Source: Paraphysomonas bandaiensis | Lineage: Eukaryota; Chrysophyceae | Assembly: GCA_965644295.1 (NCBI GenBank) | Contig: CBFFRP010000290.1 | Span: 43,121 to 107,120 of the forward strand | DNA length: 64,000 bases | Direction: 5' to 3' | Shown here: positions 46,366-58,313 of the stretch, in pieces | Position numbering within the stretch: position 1 is the first letter of the stretch | Layout: the number at the start of each line of letters is the position of its first letter | Notes under the pieces: model-generated | Database searches by the model: none | What the model saw: the letters and a program-made list of their open reading frames with translations, nothing else | Told to the model about the DNA's origin: nothing | Made by a program: the position numbers and the translations under genes

Positions 46366-46770
46366 TTACTGTCTCGTAAAGTTTTGTCCCCAGTGATGTT
46401 GTATTGTTTGTGGCATTTTCGGAGCGGGACCGATTTCAACGACAAGTGTTCCGGATGGGGGAAGTCGCGCTTCAACAATTCTGCCAACGACTGGGCATAT
46501 GATTCGGTCTTCGGGAATTTTTGTAATGGCAAAGGTGGAAGTTTCAGTAGGGTTACCCAGGATGGTCCGGATCAGTAGCCGGGTATCGAACAGATAGTGT
46601 GTCGAGTAGTATTGTACGATGGGCGCATAGTTGTTCTCTAGGGGTTGCCGATCTGCTGATGATTCAGGGTGAGAGAGTCTGAATAGGGCTGGAGCCACTG
46701 CGTTGTGGGGTTGTGAGAGATATAGAACCACTAAACAAAAGAATAATGGTGAAGGGACAAAACATCCCAT
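46366..46770 (-). CDS. Hypothetical small secreted protein
   Basis: 134 codons from MGCFVPSPLFFCLVVLYLSQ, which looks like a signal peptide cleaved near NAVA-PA. The mature part has a basic and polar start, then LLIRTILGNPTETSTFAI, VVGRIVEARLPPSGTLVVEI and ends NFTRQ. I recognise no family. There are no cysteines after the signal peptide apart from one. It stands alone between mobile-element relics, with no intron visible. It may be a real secreted protein, an exon of a larger gene, or a chance ORF. Confidence 0.35.
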   Translation of the reverse strand: MGCFVPSPLFFCLVVLYLSQPHNAVAPALFRLSHPESSADRQPLENNYAPIVQYYSTHYLFDTRLLIRTILGNPTETSTFAITKIPEDRIICPVVGRIVEARLPPSGTLVVEIGPAPKMPQTIQHHWGQNFTRQ

Positions 46771-46979
46771 TGCCAGTTGTTAAGTTATCGATGCCTCACT
46801 GCCTTGATTTGGGAAGCACAGCTGAGTTCGCTCATGATAATATCACCACAAATATATTATGAAGTTGTGGACAGAATTAAAAGTATGAGTGATGAAGAGT
46901 GAATGCATCATGGTACAAGCATCACCCAAGAAAACGCCCAAGACACACGTTTTGAAAAGAATGAAGGCACTAATGATTA

Positions 46980-47700
46980 CGTTAAAAAATATTGGTGATG
47001 AATGATAACGTCATATTGCTGCTGACCCCTCGACTCTATGGGGAGTACTTTGGGTGGATTCTACTTCAGTGGCAACAGTGTACAGGACCATCAAATTGAA
47101 TAATACTGGAAATATCAAGAAGAATCCAGAGGAGCAGATTCAATTCTTGGAATGCATCTCACACAGAACTGCTGGAAGCATTATGGATATTGATAGATAT
47201 GGTTGGGCAACAAGGGGTGAAGATTGTGAGCGCGGACAGATACGTTCTTTTGCTGTTCACGCTGCCAATACTGAATAGGGATTTCTAGCATGGCATATTT
47301 TAGAAGGTCTTCTTTCCGACAACGAAATTATTTTTCTTGAAGTTGATTGTGCCATTACTTAACGATGATCCATATGGTTTATTTGATAATGCTGCAAATC
47401 AACGAACAGAAACTGTACCGATTATAATTGGTGATCCTTTTCGAGAATATTGTGTGCCATTCTCTCGGGAACTAAAACCTATCAAACATGGATTTGCGGC
47501 TGTTAAGAGTTTCATTGCGAAAGTGACAATGAACTGCGTTGGTGAGATGACCCAGTAGGACTTATTAATTTTGCATTTAGGGCAGCTGGGAGTTTGCATT
47601 TCGACGTTGCCTGCATGCAGAATTAATTGCAAGGAATTGGTTTTCATTATGTAGTATGCATTAACACTGATTACATGCATTGATTTCAAGTACGATATTA
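46980..47700 (+). pseudogene. Tc1/mariner-like transposase relic
   Basis: 47054-47278 reads VATVYRTIKLNNTGNIKK, resembling the second helix-turn-helix region of such transposases. 47337-47558 reads GLFDNAANQ, then YCVPFSRELKPIKHGFAAVK, matching the catalytic DN and the usual PxSPxLNPIExxFxxxK block, with the catalytic Glu of NPIE replaced by Lys. Near 47560, in another frame, DDPVGLINFAFRAAG fits the family's C-terminal end. Stops and frameshifts separate the pieces. Confidence 0.45.
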
Positions 47701-48192
47701 ATGTGTTCGATTGAAATACTATATATAGACACCAATTTGGTAGGCGTTTATAAAAATCTGCTATTGCAAGTTATCGTCAATCATGCGTACACTGGTAGGA
47801 ACAGGACTGAGATATTTATGGTATGAAAAAGAATATGATCCTCAATGCATTTTTCCACTTCGTACTGTATACCGGCATACTGTATATATATATATATATA
47901 CTGTAGGAACTACCGGTATATATATATGGCTCAAGTGTAACAAACTACAGCGTGTATATACATATATACTACATATATAGATATCCGACATGCATGTGGT
48001 TTCTTCCCATATCTACAAGCATATTTTACACACCATTGTGAAGCATTTTGTCACGACAGTACCACTCATTTTATATCCAACGATTTGTTTCCGTGTCTGA
48101 TGAACATATCCGTAGATTAGGATTTCCAGGTTTCTTCGTACTTGTTCGTATACAGCTCTTGCCGTTGATTTTATATGGTATAATAAGATTCT
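47701..48192. other. Upstream region of the dysferlin/PH gene
   Basis: AT-rich with TA runs near 47885-47925. No conserved coding sequence seen; a leader exon cannot be excluded. Confidence 0.4.
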
Positions 48193-50442
48193 ATGGAAGA
48201 GTATGCATGTTTTTTAAGGTATCCAGTACTTGTTTTTGCCGATAACCCTGAGATGGTTCATAACAGGGGCATTAAGACTAATGTGTTGCTACAAGAAGCT
48301 CAAGAAAACCAGCGGGCATGTAAATCATTTCTGGATTTCATATCACCGCAGAAGTTCGACAGTTTAAGTTTAGTGAGTCGTGACCCACCTCACTGGGCGA
48401 CCACAGACTATCGCCCACTGGAGTCCTTGTCAGATATCATCATTCCAGAAGGGTTTTCTGTTCTGTTGGACTGGAAATTCAAGGTAGTAGAGGGGAGGAC
48501 TGATAAGAGGGGTTGGGTATATATGACTGAATTTATCAATCTTAACAGTCAAAGCAATAATTGTCATTCTGAGGCTAAGGTACGCTCCAGAAGCTGGCAG
48601 AGACTTTTGGTAGGTTCTGATCAGCAAGAGGATGCAAAGAAGAGAATGCTGAATTTCTTGTCTATCCGATGTCAGTATCGGTCGCTTTCGCCTTGTTTGA
48701 TCCAAGCAGCATTGTTACAACATGACTATCAGATTCAGATGGTGATGGAGTGTCAGCGCCTCTCTGATCACAAATATTCATCCACTCACCTACTCTCCCA
48801 CGATCCCCCTATATGGTCCGCAGGCACAGCTAACCTAACTTCGGACCCTCGTACGTTTCCTGTACAAGAGTTGCAGGAGGTAATTGCCACTGTTTTTAAT
48901 CGGGCTAATGGATGGGATACATTACATGAATTCATATTTACACTATATCCTAATAAAGACGAAATGGGTTGGGAATACAATCAAGACTTCGATCAGCGGG
49001 AATCCTGGACAAGCGCTCCATCGCGGGTGAGTTGTGTTCGACGACGCATCTGGATGCGTACCTGTGTACGAGACTCCAAGCTTTATGAGTGTCGCCAAGC
49101 GCTGCGAGAGTATATAGATAATCACCCGAGAGGCATCTGCCGAAGTGGAGCAGTGGAAAGGCAGAGCAAATATCGCAAGCGTTGGACAGAGGGATTGGCC
49201 GTACTGACAGACACCCACCTGGAGATTACTCTTGATAATAATTACCAGAGTAGGGTTGTACATTCCTTACGTGGATGCGAGGCGGTCGTAATTGAAGGGG
49301 AGAGTACAGGAGCACTGGTGGTGGAACAGAGAAAGTACAGGTTTGGTTTGAGACAACTTGGGCCAGGGGGCAAAGATGAAGGCGTTGTGTGTGTGTTGAA
49401 TGCCCGATCTATAAGAGATAGAGATGCCTGGATTGCTGCTCTTGCACATCAGACGGCCCTTGTAAACCTCATTTATTGGCCCTTAGTGATTGGGCCTCCA
49501 ACCGCGGACCAGGTTATTATAAAGGGAGAAATGTGGAAGCAAGGGCACTTGGTACCTAACTGGAAATTCCGCTCTTTTGAGCTACGACGGGATGGCACAC
49601 TAGCGTATTCGAAAGACGGAGTAATAAAGGGAAAACTACGATTGAGAGGGTGCGAAGTTCAGGATGCTGATTGTACTGATGGCGAACATGCTTTCAAAAT
49701 TGTGAAGCGATCAGGCTACTGGTTGGCACTACGCACCCATAATGCTGAAACCAAACAGAAATGGGTAACTGCTATACGGGAACACATATCCGGCGCTGGG
49801 TGCGATGATGAAGCATTGTTAGGAGAGGTTGGACTGTACACACCCATAGATCACACCGAGGAGATGTATGGAAGCTACCGCCGGAATTCAACTGATAGGA
49901 ATTCTCTCCGGAAGAGTGCTAAAAATATCAATGAGCCAGAAGTAATCAGTAAATATAACAGTGATTCCTGTGAAGCAATGCAACTGGGTAGAGTAGACAT
50001 TTTTTGTGGCTCTCCGCATTCACCTCGAAGTAGTTCTCGTCGAGTCTCTGCTGGTCCGGGTGTTCCACTGCAAATAACTCAGCCATTTACTCACACTCAT
50101 GATATCAAGACTGATACGGCAAGTGGAAGGAGGTGCTGTATTCTTGATGCACACGTGCTCTCCACGGCACGGGAGGAAGGTGTATGGGAAGCTGATGACG
50201 AAAACGATGATGGTGACGGAGACTCATTGCCCCGGGTGTCTTCCTTTAACCATATGGCGCCACAAGTACACTCCCTGGGATCTGTATTTGAGCCAGAGTG
50301 TGGATCAGAGGAGGTCTCTGTTGCAGTTGATGACAGAAGATTGACCACCGATATTATGTGCGATAAGATTGGGCTTGCGGATGGCAATTCCAGCAGAACG
50401 ATTTGTGACGAGAAAATTGACGAGAAGGATGTCCAATCTTAG
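48193..50442 (+). CDS. Protein with dysferlin-type repeats and two PH domains
   Basis: An intronless ORF of 749 residues. Two related N-terminal modules each begin with a DPP-x-W motif (SRDPPHWATTD near residue 59 and SHDPPIWSAG near 201) and continue with dysferlin-domain features: GWVYMTEF with RSRSWQRLL in the first, GWEYNQDF and CVRRRIWMRTC in the second. DysF modules occur in peroxisomal Pex23/Pex30-type and ferlin proteins. Next are two PH domains: about 325-425 (KRWTEGLAVLTDTHLEI to IRDRDAWIAAL) and about 440-535 (GEMWKQGHLVPNWKFRSFEL to TKQKWVTAIREHI). A Ser-rich and acidic tail follows. A membrane-lipid adaptor role is likely. No transmembrane segment is visible. The last 109 bp of coding sequence lie in the 4.46-kb duplication. 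Confidence 0.75.
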   Translation: MEEYACFLRYPVLVFADNPEMVHNRGIKTNVLLQEAQENQRACKSFLDFISPQKFDSLSLVSRDPPHWATTDYRPLESLSDIIIPEGFSVLLDWKFKVVEGRTDKRGWVYMTEFINLNSQSNNCHSEAKVRSRSWQRLLVGSDQQEDAKKRMLNFLSIRCQYRSLSPCLIQAALLQHDYQIQMVMECQRLSDHKYSSTHLLSHDPPIWSAGTANLTSDPRTFPVQELQEVIATVFNRANGWDTLHEFIFTLYPNKDEMGWEYNQDFDQRESWTSAPSRVSCVRRRIWMRTCVRDSKLYECRQALREYIDNHPRGICRSGAVERQSKYRKRWTEGLAVLTDTHLEITLDNNYQSRVVHSLRGCEAVVIEGESTGALVVEQRKYRFGLRQLGPGGKDEGVVCVLNARSIRDRDAWIAALAHQTALVNLIYWPLVIGPPTADQVIIKGEMWKQGHLVPNWKFRSFELRRDGTLAYSKDGVIKGKLRLRGCEVQDADCTDGEHAFKIVKRSGYWLALRTHNAETKQKWVTAIREHISGAGCDDEALLGEVGLYTPIDHTEEMYGSYRRNSTDRNSLRKSAKNINEPEVISKYNSDSCEAMQLGRVDIFCGSPHSPRSSSRRVSAGPGVPLQITQPFTHTHDIKTDTASGRRCCILDAHVLSTAREEGVWEADDENDDGDGDSLPRVSSFNHMAPQVHSLGSVFEPECGSEEVSVAVDDRRLTTDIMCDKIGLADGNSSRTICDEKIDEKDVQS

Positions 50443-52512
50443 ATTAGTACTTGCGAAACATCGCCCAGTGGTATTTGCACCACAGGGTTGCAGATTCTAG
50501 TTTGATGACTACTTGTTTGACTCCATTTCTCGCAGACGAAGTAGTCTTTAACTTTTTGTTTAGATATGTACGCAACTCTTTGTCCGTTGTAAGTATGTAT
50601 TTGCGCACATTCTTATCATGATGTCTTTAGTGGTGTATATCGTTTCATTGGCGGAATCATATTTATACAGTTAAAAATATTGACACAATGTTTTCAACTG
50701 AGTAATTGCAAGATGAAAGGGCTGTTTTCAGTATCGACCGTTCTGAAGATATTTGTATACTATGATTTAGATTTCGCACACTATTATAGTTATCCCCATT
50801 TTGCGACCTGAATTGGGTTCAACAAAACGCTCATATAAATACGCAAATATAGACATTCAACTTCAATATTCGGTTCGAACATAAACTCTCTGCAAGGGCT
50901 AGGGAAATATATATTAGGGTGTACAGGCTTGTATAACCATTAATGGTAAAGGCTATTTATGGCCATTAATGGCCTTCCCCCATAAAATGGAAAAAAAGCA
51001 ATTCATTAATGGCCATAAAAATGGGGGAGAGATGTAGTGCCCATTAATGGCAATATCCATTAGGTAGTATCTTGTTGTCAGCACCAATGAGCACCGAGAG
51101 ATAGTGTATGACGTGTATTGATTGCACAGTGTCTATATATTGTACAGTCATACTTCTACGTGTGTTATGCTCAGGCAGGGTGCACCGAGAGATAGTGTGT
51201 GACGTGTATTGGTTGTGTGATGGGTATATGTTGTATATTGTTATGCTACACTTCTATTCTCTCGTTGAGCCGAGTGCATGCAAGAGGCTCACGTTGTACT
51301 AAGAGACAATAGTGTATCACGTGTATTGTTTGTGTGATGGCAATGGGGTGAACTACAGTACAATGTGAGTGAGAAAGTGATAAATATTCATGGACTTAGT
51401 GTAAAAGGAAAGTTATCATGATCGTACGTAAGTTGTATATTTAAATCACAAGTGGCTAGAAACAATGTAGCTACGAGTAGGGCAATGACTGCTGACTGCT
51501 GGCAACTACACATATTTCGCTCATCATGATGATCAATGGGTTGACAGTGCTAGTATGAGGGCAGATAACGTGGGTGCTGGTAAGCAAAAAGGCGCTTCTG
51601 TTACATCCTATGAGACTTAAAATTATAATAAAATTAATATTTTTTGTTGTCTCTAACCCTAATATCACAAATAGAATAGTTTCTTTAACATTTCTACTTA
51701 AATACTGTAAATACTCTTAAATTTCCCAAAATATCGTAAAATTCCCACGTTTGCATAATGTTTACTTCATGTAAAAATACGTGACAAGCCACGACCTTCC
51801 GGTCCATTATACCTATTTAAGTCATTTAAGCAATCTGTTTTAAGAATTCATATAAATTGGTGTGATAACATCACAATCATGTTGTACATGTTAACATGAA
51901 TTGATTATATACCACCTTTTCTAGTTTTAAATTCACAGCGCAGCCACTTGTCAGCATAAGCAATAAGAACACTATGTAATATATTATAATAATACAAAAA
52001 GATAAAAATATGTAAAGATTGTGAGTATAGTGAATAAGCAATAAACGGAGATTTTAATTTAAACGAGAAGAAATTACAACACGAGTGGCTCGATCATATT
52101 TGCAGTGTGTACGTGACAACACATATATAATATAATGAACAAACGTTGCATTTTTAATACTTCTTATTAAATCGCCATTTGCTCAGAGTTCTCAGTCATG
52201 TTGATCTGCAACTTCATCCATCTCTTGTTTATGTTCCCATTTTTTTCCCTCTTTTTTGCGTTGTTGCAACAAATATACCATTTATTGATGATATTATAGT
52301 TGCTGATGATGTTTAAGAACATTGTTCGCATTATTAGCTATAATCTCTGACCTGTAACATGGGAACGAACTGCTCATCATTGCTGTTAAATAGCTAGTAC
52401 TTTTAGTCTAATTATTAACACTTTCCATTTACTTCTTTCTAAAGCAATGAAGCAATAGTAATCAAACCATTAATGGCCATAAAAATGGGGGAAGCAAAAT
52501 GCCATTAATGAT
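50443..52512. other. Noncoding repeats downstream of the dysferlin/PH gene
   Basis: It contains a short copy of the 17641-type repeat (about 50785-50900), CATTAATGGCC palindromes (50938-51060), and three imperfect repeats around GAGAGATAGTGT-TGACGTGTATTG (near 51094, 51185 and 51301). The rest is AT-rich without coding signals. Confidence 0.6.
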
Positions 52513-52790
52513 GCATTCCCCTATCAATCTGTTATTGGTGCCCTCTAACGTACTTGGCAGTGCATACTAGACCAGACATATGGCATATACAGTAAATCTT
52601 CTCTCCCGGTTCACCACTAAAGACCCACGTACGCTGCTTGTCAAGCTGCTCTGCATACTTTACTGTATTTAGAAAATACAGTTGATAAAGGTATTCTCTT
52701 CCCTAATTTCACAGATTGGGCCGGAGATCTTGATACCTGCAGATCCACTACAGGGTATATCATCGTATACCTGTGGGACGGGACATTGAC
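52513..52790 (+). pseudogene. Copia RNase H relic
   Basis: It matches 39070-39362 of the full copia element (GATGCATTTCCCTATCAATC onward, including CTACAGGGTATATC), but has many 1-5 bp insertions and a deletion of about 20 bp before TTGGGCCGGAGATC. The frame is destroyed. It abuts the LINE relic. Confidence 0.85.
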
Positions 52791-55017
52791 TCGCACGCCT
52801 GGTGTGTCGACTACGTCACCACCTCTACAACATATCTTCGCTACAAGTGCGCATCCCCAGACTGCAAACTTTTTTAGTGCTTAACACACAAATACTTCCG
52901 ACACTACTCTACAAAGCCACCAAAGCCTCGTGGACCTATGATAGGTATCTTGACATAGACAAACTAATTGCACGTGCAGCCAGGAAAGTCCTCCGTCTAC
53001 CCCCAGGATACCCCACCGCCCTCATCTACCTACCCACGAAATACAAAGGACTAGGCCTGCGCAAGTTCTCCACCTGTGCCCAGACCCAAAAGTGGCACAC
53101 ACTCCAAAGGGCCATCACCCTTGGAGGGGAATCCAAGAGCGCCGCCATATCCATATTGCAACGTCACGATCACAACCACCCAAACCTCGACCTGTACATT
53201 ACCAGCCTGGTCCAATGGGGACAACAGCTCGGAATCCGACTGCAGCCCCCATCCCCGGCCACATCCCAATTCTGAGAAACCATCGACATGGTTCAATCAC
53301 AGCTCCAACTGCACGATAATCATCCACATGATTTTCAAGCCATCTTCACTGATGGTTCTTTTTCACTCGCACTAACCTCTCTCCTGCTCACCTACTAGTA
53401 GGTGATTCCCACACGCAGCCCGCAACGCACAACGGGGGGCAGCAATTGTCTGGCTTCCGCCCAAAACCAACTGGAGCACAGGACTAACCAAAATCCTCCG
53501 ACTTACAGCCCCTGAGCATACCCTACCTGGGCTCACCCCATACACCTACGAGACCCTGGCAATATGTCAGCAGCCCTCACGTTCTCTAAACTCATATCCC
53601 CCTCCGTACCTATGTGCACCGACTGCCAAGCAGTACAATCACGAACCACGGAAGCTCTCTCCCGTCGGCGGCGAGCCCTCGGCACAAAACCCCAGGGCAT
53701 CTTTTACGAATGCCTCGCCACAACAGATAATCACCGACAGCGGCCGATCCGATGGGTCCGCTCCCATCCAGAACGCCGAACACAAGATTGGAACAAATGG
53801 AACTACAATGACTACGGCATTTACATAGCTGACGCTGCCGCCAGTGGGGAGTGGTCGACGATAGACAAAATACTAGGCGGCACAAACTACAGCGTGGTCA
53901 CAACTGAGATCACACATCTCATCGACGAATTCTTCACTGCCGGCCAATGGCAATGGAGAAGATATGACAAATTCCTCCACACCGACTGCGGACCCATGCT
54001 CGGGGACGTCACCGAACTCCAACACCAATGGGACCTCCACCAATACATCCTCACGCGGGACGGCACGTACCCCACAAGTGCAACCCGAGACTCGCAGTAC
54101 TGGACACGCAGCGGAACCAGGCTTTTCCACACAAACTTCATCCCCTCAAGACAAATAACTCTCCCAAATGCTATGTCCCATTCCACGACCGCATTCGCGA
54201 AACAGCATACGTGTGGGACAAATCCTACGCGATGGGCAGAAATCGAGCCAAGGGCAAACAAGGAGACGAACTCACAACAGCAGCCAAATGTACAGATTGC
54301 GACCACAACTTGGACATCATGGCGCACATGCTCCTCCAATGCCCACACCCCGAGATCGCCCAAATACGTGAAAAAGCCTTCCACGCACAACAAACTCAGC
54401 TTACCAAACTCCATGAGAAACGACAACCCATCCCCTGGCTACACAATGCCCTACGTAGACACGCGAGGGCTGCTTGGGATCCCGACACACCTCAAGTTGT
54501 GAGATACTGGACCGGCCAACTAACAGCCTCGCAACTGGCTAACGCTTTCGGCCACAACATTTCCACCTCGATACTTGATCACCAGTTCCACAAGCTCGAA
54601 AACTCAGTCACCAAAATCCTGCTCCCTCTCTACAATGGAGGACTAAACATGCTCAAAAACAGAGGCTGTAGGTTTCACAGACTCGACGCGACAACAATGA
54701 CTCCACCCCCGGCTAACGCCAGCAGCTCACAACCACACCGCACACACTCCGCCACCAACCCGACGATCCTTCAGCTACTTAAAGTAACATCCACCCCCAG
54801 AGCCGTGCCCCCCAAGAGACCTCGTCCCCAACGCGGGCCTGTCAACCCGATCCGGAGGCAGACGACACTCATTCCCGACAGAACTCCAACCGCAACTAGC
54901 GAACCCAAAACCCCCGCTGCCACACATTCACAGAATGGCACGTCACCCCCCTCCCCCCGGCTCGCACACGGAACTGGACCACCAGACACACTACCCAAAG
55001 GAAGACCACCTGACTAA
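52791..55017 (+). pseudogene. 5'-truncated non-LTR retrotransposon (LINE): RT thumb, RNase H and CCHC end
   Basis: Three parts are in order. 52802-53275 is the C-terminal reverse-transcriptase region (VLNTQILPTLLYKATKASW, LIARAARKVLRLPPGYPTA, YLPTKYKGLGLRKFS). In the same frame, after stops at 53273 and 53396, comes RNase H: IFTDGSFS near 53345, then IRWVRSHPERR and GIYIADAAASG. A frameshift near 54100-54200 leads to the 54028-55017 frame, with CTDCDHNLDIMAHMLLQC, a CCHC knuckle, and a Pro-rich tail. RNase H after RT is a feature of some LINE clades. The GC content (about 55%) is well above the surroundings, a possible sign of an outside source. Confidence 0.8.
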
Positions 55018-55271
55018 ACGTAAAACAAGGGATGGTTGCACCAAGGTGCTTGCAGCAATGCACAAGAAGCAACCTTAAGACAAACGTGGGACAAATGTTG
55101 AAATTTGGGACTTTTGATTGAAAGCTATATTCTACGAGTATTTTTAATGTTGATTTGTCCCTATACGTGTTATTCGAGTAGTTTGCAAGAAGTTTTCATA
55201 ATAATAATATGATATTTTAATAAAATATATGAATCATCTATTCTTTATAAGTGGTAACCGTGCGTCTGTTA

Positions 55272-55770
55272 CTCCGAACTTCAGGACTCCACGCCAGTTG
55301 TTGAACTTAGACAACAACCCAAATGAGAGAGGGGTGCTCAGTGCAGATACTATGGAGGTCCTAAACACGCCATCGATGGAAGGCTACAAAAACACGTGTT
55401 ACTGTTCAAGCACAGTGATGCGAAACATGTATGGACTTTTATGGCTTGAAACACAAGACTGGGAGTGAAGTGTTAAAGTGTATGAAGGACATGGTAGAGA
55501 CCCAACTTGTCAAAGAAGGATTACAACTACGACAATGTCATGCAGATGGCGCAGGAGAACTAGTAGGGCAACATGTCAGGTAGTAGTACATACGTGAAAC
55601 CAACAGCACAAGGACTATGTACAGGTTACTTGGACGACGACTCCACGTGACACCCAAAATGAATTCGCTGTCGGAACACACTAATCGTACTGTGAAGGAG
55701 ATGGCCCTCTTGCTATCTTGCTCGATTGTGGCATCAATATTTTGGTTCAAAGCAGTGCTGAAGTTGTTGT
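55272..55770 (+). pseudogene. Copia integrase relic
   Basis: It matches 36922-37392 of the full element (CTTCAGGACTCCACGCCAG onward) with many small insertions, for example GTAGTAGTACATACG for GCAGTACTTACG and GACGACGACTCC for GACTCC. The match ends near 55765 (AAAGCAGTGCTG). Confidence 0.85.
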
Positions 55771-56135
55771 GATGAACAAACCTGGAGAAACGCTCTAAAC
55801 CTGGTGAAATTTTAAAAATGTCGATTTTAGTTGTGTTTTTATGTGTTTTGCAATAAGTAATAATGTAGTAGGTGTATAGAGATCATGTTTTTAGAGACAT
55901 TTAATATATTTTATATAAGTTACAGCAGGTCCAAAAAGTGAGAATGTAACGGTTAATGAAACGGTTAATACATACATGCATACTATTATATAGTACTATA
56001 TTATATATATATATTATTACAAAGTACTATCTATTATCGTCTGAGTCATTGACGATTATAATATCACCACAATCCCAGCCCTCCTCCCTCCTCCTGGCAT
56101 CAAGCATTGCCTTCTTTGCACGTGCTTCTTTCTGG
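55771..56135. other. Spacer between the copia relic and duplication copy 2
   Basis: AT-rich, ending in a CT-rich stretch (CCCAGCCCTCCTCCCTCC). No gene seen. Confidence 0.5.
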
Positions 56136-56244
56136 CAGAAGATTGACCACCGATATTATGTGCGATAAGATTGGGCTTGCGGATGGCAATTCCAGCAGAA
56201 CGATTTGTGACGAGAAAATTGACGAGAAGGATGTCCAATCTTAG
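56136..56244 (+). pseudogene. Orphan 3' end of the dysferlin/PH gene
   Basis: The last 36 codons (reading TTDIMCDKIGLADGN... to the stop) are duplicated without any start or promoter of their own. Confidence 0.9.
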
Positions 56245-58313
56245 ATTAGTACTTGCGAAACATCGCCCAGTGGTATTTGCACCACAGGGTTGCAGATTCT
56301 AGTTTGATGACTACTTGTTTGACTCCATTTCTCGCAGACGAAGTAGTCTTTAACTTTTTGTTTAGATATGTACGCAACTCTTTGTCCGTTGTAAGTATGT
56401 ATTTGCGCACATTCTTATCATGATGTCTTTAGTGGTGTATATCGTTTCATTGGCGGAATCATATTTATACAGTTAAAAATATTGACACAATGTTTTCAAC
56501 TGAGTAATTGCAAGATGAAAGGGCTGTTTTCAGTATCGACCGTTCTGAAGATATTTGTATACTATGATTTAGATTTCGCACACTATTATAGTTATCCCCA
56601 TTTTGCGACCTGAATTGGGTTCAACAAAACGCTCATATAAATACGCAAATATAGACATTCAACTTCAATATTCGGTTCGAACATAAACTCTCTGCAAGGG
56701 CTAGGGAAATATATATTAGGGTGTACAGGCTTGTATAACCATTAATGGTAAAGGCTATTTATGGCCATTAATGGCCTTCCCCCATAAAATGGAAAAAAGC
56801 AATTCATTAATGGCCATAAAAATGGGGGAGAGATGTAGTGCCCATTAATGGCAATATCCATTAGGTAGTATCTTGTTGTCAGCACCAATGAGCACCGAGA
56901 GATAGTGTATGACGTGTATTGATTGCACAGTGTCTATATATTGTACAGTCATACTTCTACGTGTGTTATGCTCAGGCAGGGTGCACCGAGAGATAGTGTG
57001 TGACGTGTATTGGTTGTGTGATGGGTATATGTTGTATATTGTTATGCTACACTTCTATTCTCTCGTTGAGCCGAGTGCATGCAAGAGGCTCACGTTGTAC
57101 TAAGAGACAATAGTGTATCACGTGTATTGTTTGTGTGATGGCAATGGGGTGAACTACAGTACAATGTGAGTGAGAAAGTGATAAATATTCATGGACTTAG
57201 TGTAAAAGGAAAGTTATCATGATCGTACGTAAGTTGTATATTTAAATCACAAGTGGCTAGAAACAATGTAGCTACGAGTAGGGCAATGACTGCTGACTGC
57301 TGGCAACTACACATATTTCGCTCATCATGATGATCAATGGGTTGACAGTGCTAGTATGAGGGCAGATAACGTGGGTGCTGGTAAGCAAAAAGGCGCTTCT
57401 GTTACATCCTATGAGACTTAAAATTATAATAAAATTAATATTTTTTGTTGTCTCTAACCCTAATATCACAAATAGAATAGTTTCTTTAACATTTCTACTT
57501 AAATACTGTAAATACTCTTAAATTTCCCAAAATATCGTAAAATTCCCACGTTTGCATAATGTTTACTTCATGTAAAAATACGTGACAAGCCACGACCTTC
57601 CGGTCCATTATACCTATTTAAGTCATTTAAGCAATCTGTTTTAAGAATTCATATAAATTGGTGTGATAACATCACAATCATGTTGTACATGTTAACATGA
57701 ATTGATTATATACCACCTTTTCTAGTTTTAAATTCACAGCGCAGCCACTTGTCAGCATAAGCAATAAGAACACTATGTAATATATTATAATAATACAAAA
57801 AGATAAAAATATGTAAAGATTGTGAGTATAGTGAATAAGCAATAAACGGAGATTTTAATTTAAACGAGAAGAAATTACAACACGAGTGGCTCGATCATAT
57901 TTGCAGTGTGTACGTGACAACACATATATAATATAATGAACAAACGTTGCATTTTTAATACTTCTTATTAAATCGCCATTTGCTCAGAGTTCTCAGTCAT
58001 GTTGATCTGCAACTTCATCCATCTCTTGTTTATGTTCCCATTTTTTTCCCTCTTTTTTGCGTTGTTGCAACAAATATACCATTTATTGATGATATTATAG
58101 TTGCTGATGATGTTTAAGAACATTGTTCGCATTATTAGCTATAATCTCTGACCTGTAACATGGGAACGAACTGCTCATCATTGCTGTTAAATAGCTAGTA
58201 CTTTTAGTCTAATTATTAACACTTTCCATTTACTTCTTTCTAAAGCAATGAAGCAATAGTAATCAAACCATTAATGGCCATAAAAATGGGGGAAGCAAAA
58301 TGCCATTAATGAT

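Larger units (their letters stand above)
50334..54795. repeat. 4.46-kb segmental duplication, copy 1
   Basis: The segment recurs at 56136-60596 with offset 5802, then 5801 after a one-base deletion in an A run near 50995. Everything I compared in between is otherwise the same. It holds the last 36 codons of the dysferlin/PH gene, about 2 kb of noncoding repeats, a copia relic and most of a LINE relic. Its left flank is intact gene and its right flank is the rest of the LINE, so this is the original copy. Confidence 0.95.

Noticed and set aside
47783-47980. 65-codon ORF as an upstream exon of the dysferlin/PH gene
   Set aside because: It runs into TA repeats and shows no splice logic or domain continuity with the main ORF.
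53564-54502. 312-codon ORF as an independent gene
   Set aside because: Its first half is LINE RNase H; the second half is the frame-shifted shadow of the CCHC region.
57454-57465. Telomere-like CTAACCCTAA
   Set aside because: A single short occurrence (also in the other copy near 51653), not a tandem array.
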